This document shows positions 6,355 through 13,424 of a stretch of 17,891 nt of DNA, piece after piece. The notes beneath the pieces are model-generated. The model had not been told where the DNA came from. It did not search any database and worked only from the letters and a program-made list of their open reading frames with translations. A program made the translations under genes and the position numbers. The stretch covers positions 1 through 17,891 of the forward strand of contig NZ_CALKTL010000109.1 in the NCBI RefSeq assembly GCF_937997405.1, written 5' to 3'. The DNA is from an uncultured Campylobacter sp. (GTDB lineage: Bacteria; Campylobacterota; Campylobacteria; Campylobacterales; Campylobacteraceae). Position 1 is the stretch's first letter; the number at the start of each line of letters is the position of its first letter.

Positions 6355-7926
6355 ATGAGTAAAAAATCCATTGCTTTAGGCGCTGCGATACTTTGCGGCG
6401 GACTAAGCCTAAACGCCGAGGTCGCGACGACGCAGAGCGTGCAAATAGATCTGAAATTTAACGCCGCAAATTTTATGCAAGAAAGCGTGATCGTAGGCGG
6501 CAAAAAGATAAAATTTCGCGCCTACAAAAACATAATCTACGTCGCAAAACCCGTAAGCGCGCACTATCAGAGCATGAATATCTTCATCCCGCAGCAATAT
6601 TTTGATGGGCGCAAGGGCGGTAAATTTGACGCTGCGAGCGCGCCGATATTTTTACCAAACGGCGTGGGCGGCTACATGCCGGGCGAAGCGGGCGAGGTCA
6701 AAATAAACGAAAGCGGCAAGCCAAACGCGATCGCTACGGCGCTTTCGCGCGGTTACGTCGTAGCCGCTCCCGCAGCGCGCGGACGCACGTTAAAAGGCGC
6801 AAACGGCGATTATATCGGCAAGGCGCCCGCAGCGATCGTCGATCTAAAGGCAGCCGTGCGGTATCTGAAATTTAACGACGCGGTGATGCCGGGGGACGCG
6901 AATAAGATCATCTCAAACGGCACGAGCGCAGGCGGAGCGCTCTCGGCGCTTTTGGGCGCGAGCGGGGACGAGGCCGCGTACGAGCCGTATCTGCAGGAGC
7001 TGAGCGCTGCGAATGCGAGCGATAAAATTTACGCGGCGTCGGTATACTGCCCGATCACAAATCTAAAGCACGCGGATGCGGCGTATGAGTGGATGTTCGG
7101 CGCGCAGAGCGAATATGAAAAGATGGATTTTAGCGGCTTTGATGCAGCGGGATTTAACGAGCGCGGCGAAAATTCTAGCGGCGCTGAAAAAAAATCCAAA
7201 AAAGACGCAAATCAAAGCGCCGCAAAGCCCGCGCGCAAGATGCTAAGCGGCAAATTAAGCGCAGCGCAGATTAAAATTTCAGACGAGCTAAAGGCGCAAT
7301 TCCCAGCCTATCTGAACTCGCTAAACTTAAAGGACGGAGGCGGCCGCGCGCTAAGCTTGGATAAAAACGGCGACGGCAGCTTCAAGGACTACATAAACGG
7401 ACTCATATCGGCATCGTTTGCTAATTTTGCGGCGAAAAATCCGCGCGCGAAGGCGCCCCTATACCTAGCCGCCAAGATCAAGGACGACGCGTCGCAATCG
7501 CATATGCTTTTTTGGGGCTATGCAACTGCCGAGCCGCGCGCCAAGACCCCGCCCGCATTCGACGGCTTTGCGCTTGAAAATCCCGAAAACGAGCTGTTCG
7601 GCGGCGCTAAATTTAATGCGGCGCATTTTACTGATTTTAGCGCGATGAATGACCCCGCCAAAGGGGTGCTAATCGCAGATGTGCGGATCGTAGAGATGAT
7701 GGATGCGATGAGCTTCGTGCGCAACGAAAACGGCGCGAAGCATTACCGCATCCGATACGGCGCGAGCGATCGCGATACGGCGCTTGCAATCCCCGCGATT
7801 TTGGCGCTTAGCTTGCAAAATGCGGGCAAGAACGTCGATTTTGCAGTGCCTTGGGGGCAAGGACACGGCGGCGATTACGATCTGGATGAGCTTTTTAGCT
7901 GGATCGACGAAATAGTCGCGCGCTAG
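6355..7926 (+). CDS. Secreted alpha/beta hydrolase, tannase/feruloyl-esterase-like
   Basis: This 523-residue protein has a Sec signal peptide (MSKKSIALGAAILCGGLSLN, cleavage expected near NA|EV), so it should act in the periplasm or outside. The nucleophile elbow is NGTSAGGA with Ser191. GASDRDTALAIP supplies the probable acid (D472 or D474), and GQGHGGDYD supplies His504. This Ser/Asp/His arrangement and the DRDT and GQGHGG contexts match subtype B tannase-like esterases, which hydrolyse ester bonds of phenolic acids; the real substrate is unknown. A Lys/Ser/Ala-rich low-complexity insert lies at about 263-300. An EF-hand-like loop, DKNGDGSF, lies at 336-343. A very strong AAAGGAGG precedes the ATG. 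The gene appears monocistronic. Confidence 0.82.
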   Translation: MSKKSIALGAAILCGGLSLNAEVATTQSVQIDLKFNAANFMQESVIVGGKKIKFRAYKNIIYVAKPVSAHYQSMNIFIPQQYFDGRKGGKFDAASAPIFLPNGVGGYMPGEAGEVKINESGKPNAIATALSRGYVVAAPAARGRTLKGANGDYIGKAPAAIVDLKAAVRYLKFNDAVMPGDANKIISNGTSAGGALSALLGASGDEAAYEPYLQELSAANASDKIYAASVYCPITNLKHADAAYEWMFGAQSEYEKMDFSGFDAAGFNERGENSSGAEKKSKKDANQSAAKPARKMLSGKLSAAQIKISDELKAQFPAYLNSLNLKDGGGRALSLDKNGDGSFKDYINGLISASFANFAAKNPRAKAPLYLAAKIKDDASQSHMLFWGYATAEPRAKTPPAFDGFALENPENELFGGAKFNAAHFTDFSAMNDPAKGVLIADVRIVEMMDAMSFVRNENGAKHYRIRYGASDRDTALAIPAILALSLQNAGKNVDFAVPWGQGHGGDYDLDELFSWIDEIVAR

Positions 7927-7931
7927 ATTTA

Positions 7932-7971
7932 ACGGGCAGAATTTCATCTTAGAATTTAGAATTTTGCCCGT
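7932..7971 (+). terminator. Candidate terminator hairpin after the esterase gene
   Basis: ACGGGCAGAATT (7932-7943) pairs with AATTTTGCCCGT (7960-7971), 12 bp including one G-U pair, with a 16-base loop. It begins six bases after the stop codon. No T-run follows, so termination is plausible but not certain. Confidence 0.4.
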
Positions 7972-8363
7972 AGTTCTGCCCTAAATTTTATCGTCTAAAG
8001 CTCGCTCTAGCAGATACGCTAAGCGGGGTAAAATTCTGCCGCGAAATTCTCTATCACGTTAAAATTTTGGCATCGCCGCAAGGCGCGCAACGGCTTGAAA
8101 TTTTGCAGTCACCATTCAAAAAATTCCATAGAATTTTATCGCGGCAAAACGGCGCGAATTAAATTTTATCGGCTGCGACGATTTATGACGCGGAATTTTA
8201 GCGCGATCCACGCTAAAATTTCGGCACAATCAAATTCTGCGGGCTAAATTTAAATTTAAAAACCGAAGTATGCGATAAAATTTCACAGCGTTTATGCACT
8301 TCCGATCGCAAGAATTTGAGCACGCAGGTATCGTGCATGAGCGCGCATTCGACGCGCGGGTGA
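7972..8363. other. Intergenic stretch with an AATTTTAGCG hairpin
   Basis: No convincing gene is seen. AAATTTT and GAATTTTG blocks recur. A perfect 10-bp inverted repeat, AATTTTAGCG (8194-8203) and CGCTAAAATT (8211-8220), has a 7-base loop and resembles the AAAATTTT-GC hairpin found after asd. An 83-codon minus-strand frame at 8213-8464 starts with GTG and shows no recognisable motif; I do not count it as a gene. Confidence 0.4.
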
Positions 8364-8435
8364 TTAAAAATCCGCCAAAATGAACGTAAAAACCCAAAGA
8401 AGCACGGTAAGCAGCCTAAATTTAAAGGCGCACAT
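8364..8435 (-). CDS. Possible 23-residue hydrophobic peptide
   Basis: From the ATG at 8433-8435 the minus strand encodes a 23-residue peptide starting MCAFKFRLLTVLLWV and ending FILADF. It is a short basic N-terminus followed by one complete membrane-helix-length hydrophobic run. A good GGGAG ribosome binding site lies 8 bases upstream. The frame also extends to an ATG at 8475-8477 (37 residues), with a poorer site. Small hydrophobic peptides of this kind include type I toxins and membrane-complex subunits, but nothing assigns it. It may be a chance frame. Confidence 0.3.
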   Translation of the reverse strand: MCAFKFRLLTVLLWVFTFILADF

Positions 8436-8507
8436 TTCACGATCTCCCGCAGGTCCAAGCCCACTTTTGCTATCCATTAGGCCTACTTCAATAATCTATC
8501 GGTACCC

Positions 8508-8574
8508 AAAAGCGCCGTTTGGAATCTGTATCTTTGCGACGTGTGTATAAATTTCATAATTTAACGGCGCTTTT
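8508..8574. repeat. 67-base element bounded by perfect 12-bp inverted repeats
   Basis: AAAAGCGCCGTT (8508-8519) and AACGGCGCTTTT (8563-8574) are exact reverse complements separated by 43 bases. The spacing is long for an ordinary terminator. The element lies about 70 bases upstream, on the minus strand, of the possible hydrophobic peptide. A 24-codon minus-strand frame (MKFIHTSQRYRF...) begins inside it. It could be a structured leader, a terminator with a long loop, or a small non-autonomous element; no target-site duplication is evident. Confidence 0.4.
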
Positions 8575-8893
8575 AAGCACCGCTTAGCCTATAAAGACCA
8601 ACGCACGCCGCGGCAGCATCGTTTCCTAAAACCGGGCGTGCTAGCATCTTTGCGGCAGCGGCACAACTCGGCGCCAAATTTAACGCTAGCTAGCATTGCA
8701 CCGCCTTTAGCTCGCGCGGTAGGCGCTCTATCTATAGCAACGCAACTTCGGCATTAAATTTAAACGCGCTGTCTTTGCGCTGGCTCTCTAGCTTGCGTAC
8801 GGCGGGCGCCGCCTGCGATGACGCCTTTATGCAAGCTGCTTTTTGCCGCGCCGCGCTGCGCCGCAACAAAATAGCTTTTAAAATTTTAACACC
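8575..8893. other. GC-rich intergenic stretch with hairpins
   Basis: No gene is seen. The stretch contains GCACGCC/GGCGTGC arms (8603-8609, 8635-8641), AGCTTGC/GCAAGCT arms (8790-8796, 8831-8837), and inside the latter a compact GGCGG-gcg-CCGCC hairpin (8801-8813). Read from the minus strand, the last group lies 60-100 bases after the radical SAM stop codon and could end that transcript. Some segments read as Ala/Arg-rich coding debris, but no frame stays open. Confidence 0.3.
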
Positions 8894-9790
8894 CTAGCCT
8901 TTCGCGATCTCGTAAAAACCATCTTTAAAAACAACCTTACCCGCATCCGCAAGACGCTTTAAAAGCTGCGCGCTCGCTTCGTCAAACATCGCCTCCACGT
9001 CGCTCGTGCGCTGCGGACGGCGCGAGAGAGTACGCAGAATTTCATCCTCGCTGAAGCTCAGCCGCTCGCTTGCGTATTTGGGCGCAGCGATGATATTTAC
9101 ATTTTGATTTTCGATGAAAGTGGCCAGATAGCGCAGCTGCGCCTCGCTCACACCCTGCACGCGATATGCGGGCGGGCGATCGATAGTGCCAAGATCTACG
9201 CGGTGCGGATTGATACGCGCCAGAGCCGCATTCAGCGCCGCAAAGTCCTCTTGTGTGTCATTTAGCCCGCGCACGACTAGGATTTCGATATCAAGCTCGC
9301 CGCGAAACTTGCGCGCGAAATCTGCGATCGCGCTTACGATATCCTCGGCGCTAATGCCTGCGTGCGGGCCGTCCACCTTGCGAAAGCTTTTCGCAAGCGC
9401 GCTATCTAGTGAAAATTTGCAGATATCAAGTTTCATTAAAGTAGCGCTGTTTTCGCGCACGAGCGAGCCGTTTGAGAGCACAAGCAGCTTCTGCGGCAGG
9501 TTCAGCGCCTTTAGCGCGCCCACGAGCTCTGCAAAGCGCGGATGTAGCGTAGGCTCGCCGTTTGCCGTGATCGTGATGACGTCAATGCCCGCGTGGTTTT
9601 GCAGCGCGGTTTTCAGCTCGGCGATGACCGGGCCGATCTCACAGGGCTCGCTCATTGCGCTTACCGGCTTGCCCGCGCCCAGCTCGCAATAGACGCAGTT
9701 GAAGTTGCACTGCTTGCGCTGCGGGCTCAGGTCGATGCCGAGGCTGCGCCCGAACCTACGCGAGGCGACGGGCCCGAAAATATATCTCAT
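8894..9790 (-). CDS. Radical SAM protein (COG0731-like), function unassigned
   Basis: This 298-residue radical SAM enzyme carries the [4Fe-4S]-binding CxxxCxxC motif CNFNCVYC at C28, C32 and C35, right after the N-terminal GPVASRRFGRSLGIDL segment typical of this small subfamily. TANGEPTLHP (about 75-84) is the usual SAM-contact GE region, and VLSNGSL and KFSLDSA follow along the barrel. The C-terminal 60 residues (SFSEDEILRTLSRRPQRTSDVEAMF...) look like a winged-helix domain. There are no extra cysteine clusters of a SPASM type. The substrate is unknown; the wyosine-synthase name sometimes attached to the COG is unlikely in a bacterium. A GGAG site supports the ATG. The C. jejuni homologue sits beside hemE, as recalled; here 760 bp separate them. 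Confidence 0.88.
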   Translation of the reverse strand: MRYIFGPVASRRFGRSLGIDLSPQRKQCNFNCVYCELGAGKPVSAMSEPCEIGPVIAELKTALQNHAGIDVITITANGEPTLHPRFAELVGALKALNLPQKLLVLSNGSLVRENSATLMKLDICKFSLDSALAKSFRKVDGPHAGISAEDIVSAIADFARKFRGELDIEILVVRGLNDTQEDFAALNAALARINPHRVDLGTIDRPPAYRVQGVSEAQLRYLATFIENQNVNIIAAPKYASERLSFSEDEILRTLSRRPQRTSDVEAMFDEASAQLLKRLADAGKVVFKDGFYEIAKG

Positions 9791-10550
9791 TTTTGCTCCA
9801 TGATTTGATTTATGTGCAGCGGCGTTTTTAGCGCAAGATTTTGCTTTAAATTTTGCTTTGCGGAATTTTAATTTGCAAAATTTTAATTTGAAATTCCGCG
9901 TCGTGAAATTTTGCTGAAATTTGCTTTTAAAAATTTAGCTAGAAAATCCCGCTTTTAAATTCTACGTAGCAAATTTATACCGATCTTAAGCCTCGCGCCA
10001 ATAACGCTTTGCATCGAGCTTTTAAAATTCTACGTAGCAAATTTATGCCTTGGAATTTAACTTCCGCGCGCCGAAATTTGGCGCTACTTTTATGCGAAAT
10101 TTCACTTCCGCGCGTCGCCCCCGCTACGGCGGAATTTTAAACTTAGAGTTTTAAATTTATCCTTAAATTTAGGGCGTGCGAGCTATAAATTTAAAGCGCG
10201 GGCTAAATTTAAAATCGCAAGCTCGCGGTATTTTTACGCCGCCGCATACATAGCGCGTAAAATTTTAAGTCTCGCTCGATGTAAAAGCGACGTAAAATTT
10301 CAAATTTCGGCTAAGCTTTAAAATTTAGCGATACCGCCGCGCTAAAACGGCACAGAATTTTAAAATTTTAAAGCTTTGCGTTCTGCGCGCTGTTTTGGCG
10401 GCGTAAAAGCGGTGCAAAATTTAAAATTTATGGGCAGCGGAAAAAACGCACAGAAGCAAAGCAAGCGACACAAGCGAGCAAAATTTTAAACTACGGCTAT
10501 ATGAAATTTCACAGCGGCGCGCTGCAAGCAAGCTCTCGCAAAATAAGGTT
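9791..10550. repeat. 760-bp AAATTT-rich gap with a direct repeat
   Basis: No gene is seen on either strand. AAATTT-type words occur every 20-30 bases, interleaved with GCGC-rich words. A 28-29-base direct repeat that includes TTCTACGTAGCAAATTTAT lies at 9951-9978 and 10018-10046 and differs by one base in an A-run. CTTCCGCGCG occurs twice (10061-10070 and about 10105-10114). A small GCGCC/GGCGC hairpin lies at 10068-10084. The promoter of the radical SAM gene should lie at the left end, but I see no clear box. Near 10455-10485, AAGC/AAGCGA words recur. Confidence 0.45.
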
Positions 10551-11597
10551 TTAGCGCGCGCTTAGCTCGTGCACCAGATCCACCAGATATTTGGCGTTTT
10601 GCACGCTCACATCGGGCAAAATCCCATGGCCTAGATTAAAGATATGCGCAGCACCTTTCATCGCTGCTAAAATCTCGCGCACGCCCGATTCTATCGCGCC
10701 TCGGTCGTATAGCCGCATCGGCTCCAGGTTGCCCTGAAGCGCAAATTTGCCCCCGAGCTGTTCGCGCGCAAGCCCGATCGGAGTGCTCCAATCCACGCCC
10801 CATACGTCAAAGCTCGCCTCGCCTCGCTGCCCCGCGATACGGCTCAGCCGCGACATCTGCGCGCCCGTGCCCTTGGCAAAGACGATTAGCGGGGTATGCG
10901 GAAATTTTGCCTTTAAAAATTCCGTGATCTCTAAGATGTATCGCCAGCCGAACTCCTCGTACGCGCTCGGCTCCAGCGCGCCCGCCCAGCTGTCGAAGAT
11001 CTGCACCGCATCGACGCCCGAGCCGATCTGGCGCGCCAGATAAAGCTTCGTCGCCTCAGTAACTAGGCGCAAAATTTCATGCAAAAGCTGCGGATTTTCG
11101 TAAAGCATCCTTTTGCAAACGGCGTAATTTTTGCTGCTGCCGCCCTCGATCATATAGGTAGCGATAGTCCACGGCGCGCCGCAAAAGCCGATGAGCGCTT
11201 TATCCGCGGCAAGGCGAGAGCGAGTAAGCGAGATCGTATCATAAACGTATCCGAGCTCCGCCGCAGCCTTTTGCGGATCTAGGCGCACCAGATCGCCCCG
11301 GGAGCGGATCGGATCGCTAAATTTCGGTCCCTCGCCCGCTTCGAAGCGCAGATCCATCCCCATCTGCATCGGAACGACCAAAATATCGCTAAAAAGTATC
11401 GCCGCATCGACGCCCAAAATCTCCACGGGCTGGATCGTTACCTCGCTAGCGGCGCGATAGTCACGGCACAGGCTTAAAAAATCGCCCGCCCTCTCGCGCA
11501 CCGCCATGTATTGCGGCAGGTAGCGCCCCGCCTGGCGCATCATCCAAATGGGCATGTATGGGGTCTCTTTGCCGAAGCATGCGTCGATGAAAACCAT
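10551..11597 (-). CDS. hemE: Uroporphyrinogen decarboxylase
   Basis: HemE removes four carboxyl groups from uroporphyrinogen III to give coproporphyrinogen III, without a cofactor, in the cytoplasm. The 348-residue length is normal. Motifs are the N-terminal PIWMMRQAGRYLPQY with R21 and R25, FSDILV with the catalytic aspartate D71, the ATYMIEGGSSKNY segment in the middle, and NLGHGILPDV with H324. The ATG at 11597 has AAAGGA upstream and lies only 2 bases after the stop of yqhA, so the two are cotranscribed. The product of hemB, at the other end of the window, enters this pathway upstream. Identification is secure. Confidence 0.97.
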   Translation of the reverse strand: MVFIDACFGKETPYMPIWMMRQAGRYLPQYMAVRERAGDFLSLCRDYRAASEVTIQPVEILGVDAAILFSDILVVPMQMGMDLRFEAGEGPKFSDPIRSRGDLVRLDPQKAAAELGYVYDTISLTRSRLAADKALIGFCGAPWTIATYMIEGGSSKNYAVCKRMLYENPQLLHEILRLVTEATKLYLARQIGSGVDAVQIFDSWAGALEPSAYEEFGWRYILEITEFLKAKFPHTPLIVFAKGTGAQMSRLSRIAGQRGEASFDVWGVDWSTPIGLAREQLGGKFALQGNLEPMRLYDRGAIESGVREILAAMKGAAHIFNLGHGILPDVSVQNAKYLVDLVHELSAR

Positions 11598-11599
11598 TT

Positions 11600-12091
11600 T
11601 TATCCTTTAAATTTACTCAAAATATACAAAGCCAAACAAACCGCGAAGATAGCCCCTGCGAGCAAAAGCATATCCAAAGGGGTAGTAAAATCGGCGTGCA
11701 AAATTCTCTTGAAAAAATCCACTACGAGCACCATTATGATGACGCTGCCGAGTTTATGCTTCAGCTCATCTAGCGAGGCGATCTTTAAAACTTGTAAATT
11801 TAGATCCACAAACTCGTCGATAAACAGCTCATAAATTCCAAATACGAAGATTAGCAGCACGATAGCGACCAAATATAGATCGATCGCCGTTATTATCTCG
11901 CTTAAAATATCGACGTAAAACGCTCGCTCGCTCTGCGGAGCTAGAAAAAATTCTACGATTTTATAGATCGCGGAGCCGATTTCGTAGCTTGCGATCACAA
12001 ATATCGCTGCGCCTGCCGCGATGCAAAAAAGCACGGGCAGGAGGGTTAAAAATTTGCTGCAAAGTAAAAATTTCTCAAATATAGCTTTCAT
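11600..12091 (-). CDS. yqhA: YqhA/UPF0114 family inner-membrane protein
   Basis: This 163-residue membrane protein has four hydrophobic segments: LPVLFCIAAGAAIFVIASY near 18-36, LYLVAIVLLIFVFGIYEL near 72-89, GSVIIMVLVVDFF near 115-127, and LLLAGAIFAVCLALYIL near 142-158. Between them is the family signature ELFIDEFVDLN. Family members such as E. coli YqhA have no established function. An AAGGA site precedes the ATG. The gene is 2 bases from hemE, so it heads that small operon. Its leader, on the asd side, contains large inverted repeats. Family call is confident; the role is unknown. Confidence 0.88.
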   Translation of the reverse strand: MKAIFEKFLLCSKFLTLLPVLFCIAAGAAIFVIASYEIGSAIYKIVEFFLAPQSERAFYVDILSEIITAIDLYLVAIVLLIFVFGIYELFIDEFVDLNLQVLKIASLDELKHKLGSVIIMVLVVDFFKRILHADFTTPLDMLLLAGAIFAVCLALYILSKFKG

Positions 12092-12125
12092 TTTTTCCTT
12101 AAATTTTAATTCGGGTAGCCGCTCC

Positions 12126-12230
12126 GCAAACGGACGTATAAATTTAAAAACCGCTTCATGCCGAAGCGTTCGTTTAAATTTACACTCGTTTGCAGCTGCA
12201 TAAATTTATCTCTTTTGATCGCGTCCGTTT
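12126..12230 (-). promoter_or_regulatory. Structured leader upstream of yqhA with alternative pairings
   Basis: One structure pairs GCAAACG (12126-12132) with CGTTTGC (12187-12193), enclosing TAAATTTAAA/TTTAAATTTA (12139-12148, 12173-12182) and a GCTTC/GAAGC tip. A competing structure pairs AAACGGACG (12128-12136) with CGTCCGTTT (12222-12230). Both use 12128-12132, so they exclude each other in the minus-strand RNA. This is the usual logic of an attenuator or switch, but there is no known riboswitch signature. The base pairing is seen directly; function is inferred. Confidence 0.4.
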
Positions 12231-12237
12231 GAGTCTT

Positions 12238-12273
12238 TAAAATTTTGCGCCAGGTTAAAGGCGCAAAATTTTA
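12238..12273 (-). terminator. Strong hairpin terminator after asd
   Basis: TAAAATTTTGCGCC (12238-12251) and GGCGCAAAATTTTA (12260-12273) are perfect 14-bp inverted repeats with an 8-base loop. The GC core followed by AAAATTTT can act on both strands. It lies about 120 bases after the asd stop and separates the gyrA-asd transcript from yqhA-hemE. The remaining bases 12274-12392 hold nothing I can identify. Confidence 0.65.
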
Positions 12274-12392
12274 GCTTGCGGCGTTAAATTTTAACTAGGC
12301 TGATTTGCAAATTTATTCGCGCGACCTCGGCGCCGAAATCATGCGCGCGACCGTATCCGCGCACAAAAACTCGGCAGCCTTGCTAAATTATC

Positions 12393-13424
12393 TTACTTGT
12401 CTTGCTGCATATCGATCCAGCGAAGCGCGATGCGCACGGCGTTCGTAGCCGCTCCGACGCGGATCTGATCGGCGCTGCACCAAAGATGCAGAATTTTATC
12501 GTCGAAATTGTCCCTGCGGAGCCTGCCGACGTAGGTTTCGTTCGTATCGCTAGAAAGCAGCGGCATAGGGTACTCGTTTTTGCTCGGATCGTCTACAAGC
12601 ACGATGCTAGGCGCGTTTCTTAAAATTTCGCGCACGCGGCTAATCTCGAAATCCTTTTTAAATTTTATCGTGATCGCCTCGCTGTGGCTGCGAAGTACCG
12701 GCACGCGCACGCAGGTAGCCGAAACGGCAAAGTTTTTATGCAAAATTTTCTGCGTTTCGTTCACCATCTTCATCTCTTCTTTGGTGTAGTCGTTGTCCAA
12801 AAAGACGTCGATGTGCGGGATGACATTCATCGCGATCTGATGCGGGAAAACCTTCGGCTCGCACTCATCAAGCTTAAAAGCGAAAAACTGCTGCAACTGC
12901 CCTACAAGCTCGCTCATACCCTCTTTACCTGCGCCGCTCGTCGCTTGGTAGGTGCTTACGTCCACGCGCTCGATATCAAACGCGTCATCAAGCGGCTTAA
13001 GAATTTGAACCATCTGGATGGTAGAGCAGTTCGGATTAGCGATTATGCCTGTCTTTTCCCATAGCTTTATATCCTGCGGGTTGCACTCAGGCACGACGAG
13101 CGGAACGTCCTCTTGCATGCGAAAGTGGCTCGTGTTGTCGATCACCACCGCGCCGCTTGCCGCAGCAAATGGCACGTAATGCGCCGAAATGGAGCCGCCC
13201 GCGCTAAAAAACGCGATGTCGATCTCGTTTTCATCGAAGGTACTGTCCGTTAGCTCCCTCACGACGTATTCTTTGCCGCGAAATTCCACCTTCTCGCCCG
13301 CGCTCTTTGCGCTCGCAAGCGGCAGTATGTCCTTCACGGGGAAGTTCATCTCGTCTAAGACGCGCAAAATCTCCTCGCCTACGGCGCCGGTAGCGCCTAC
13401 GATGGCGATATTGTAACTACTCAT
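12393..13424 (-). CDS. asd: Aspartate-semialdehyde dehydrogenase
   Basis: Asd reduces aspartyl phosphate to aspartate semialdehyde with NADPH, the branch point to lysine/diaminopimelate, threonine and methionine, so it is needed for cell-wall precursors. The 343-residue protein starts with the nucleotide-binding IAIVGATGAVGEE (6-18). It carries catalytic C133 in NPNCSTIQM, the QATSGAG segment (160-166), and H247 in RSHSEAITIKF as the acid/base. A strong GGAGG site lies before the ATG. The gene overlaps the end of gyrA by 8 bases, so it is translated from the gyrA transcript. A strong hairpin follows it. Identification is secure. Confidence 0.97.
   Translation of the reverse strand: MSSYNIAIVGATGAVGEEILRVLDEMNFPVKDILPLASAKSAGEKVEFRGKEYVVRELTDSTFDENEIDIAFFSAGGSISAHYVPFAAASGAVVIDNTSHFRMQEDVPLVVPECNPQDIKLWEKTGIIANPNCSTIQMVQILKPLDDAFDIERVDVSTYQATSGAGKEGMSELVGQLQQFFAFKLDECEPKVFPHQIAMNVIPHIDVFLDNDYTKEEMKMVNETQKILHKNFAVSATCVRVPVLRSHSEAITIKFKKDFEISRVREILRNAPSIVLVDDPSKNEYPMPLLSSDTNETYVGRLRRDNFDDKILHLWCSADQIRVGAATNAVRIALRWIDMQQDK

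Noticed and set aside
8213..8464. 83-codon minus-strand frame in the large gap
   Set aside because: GTG start, no motif, tail made of AAATTT-derived Phe/Lys codons; no support as a gene.
9186..9692. 168-codon plus-strand frame opposite the radical SAM gene
   Set aside because: Antisense shadow; the minus-strand frame has the full CxxxCxxC enzyme signature.
9791..10550. CRISPR-like array in the repeat-rich gap
   Set aside because: Repeats are AT-rich, irregularly spaced and mostly two copies; no regular repeat-spacer pattern and no cas genes.
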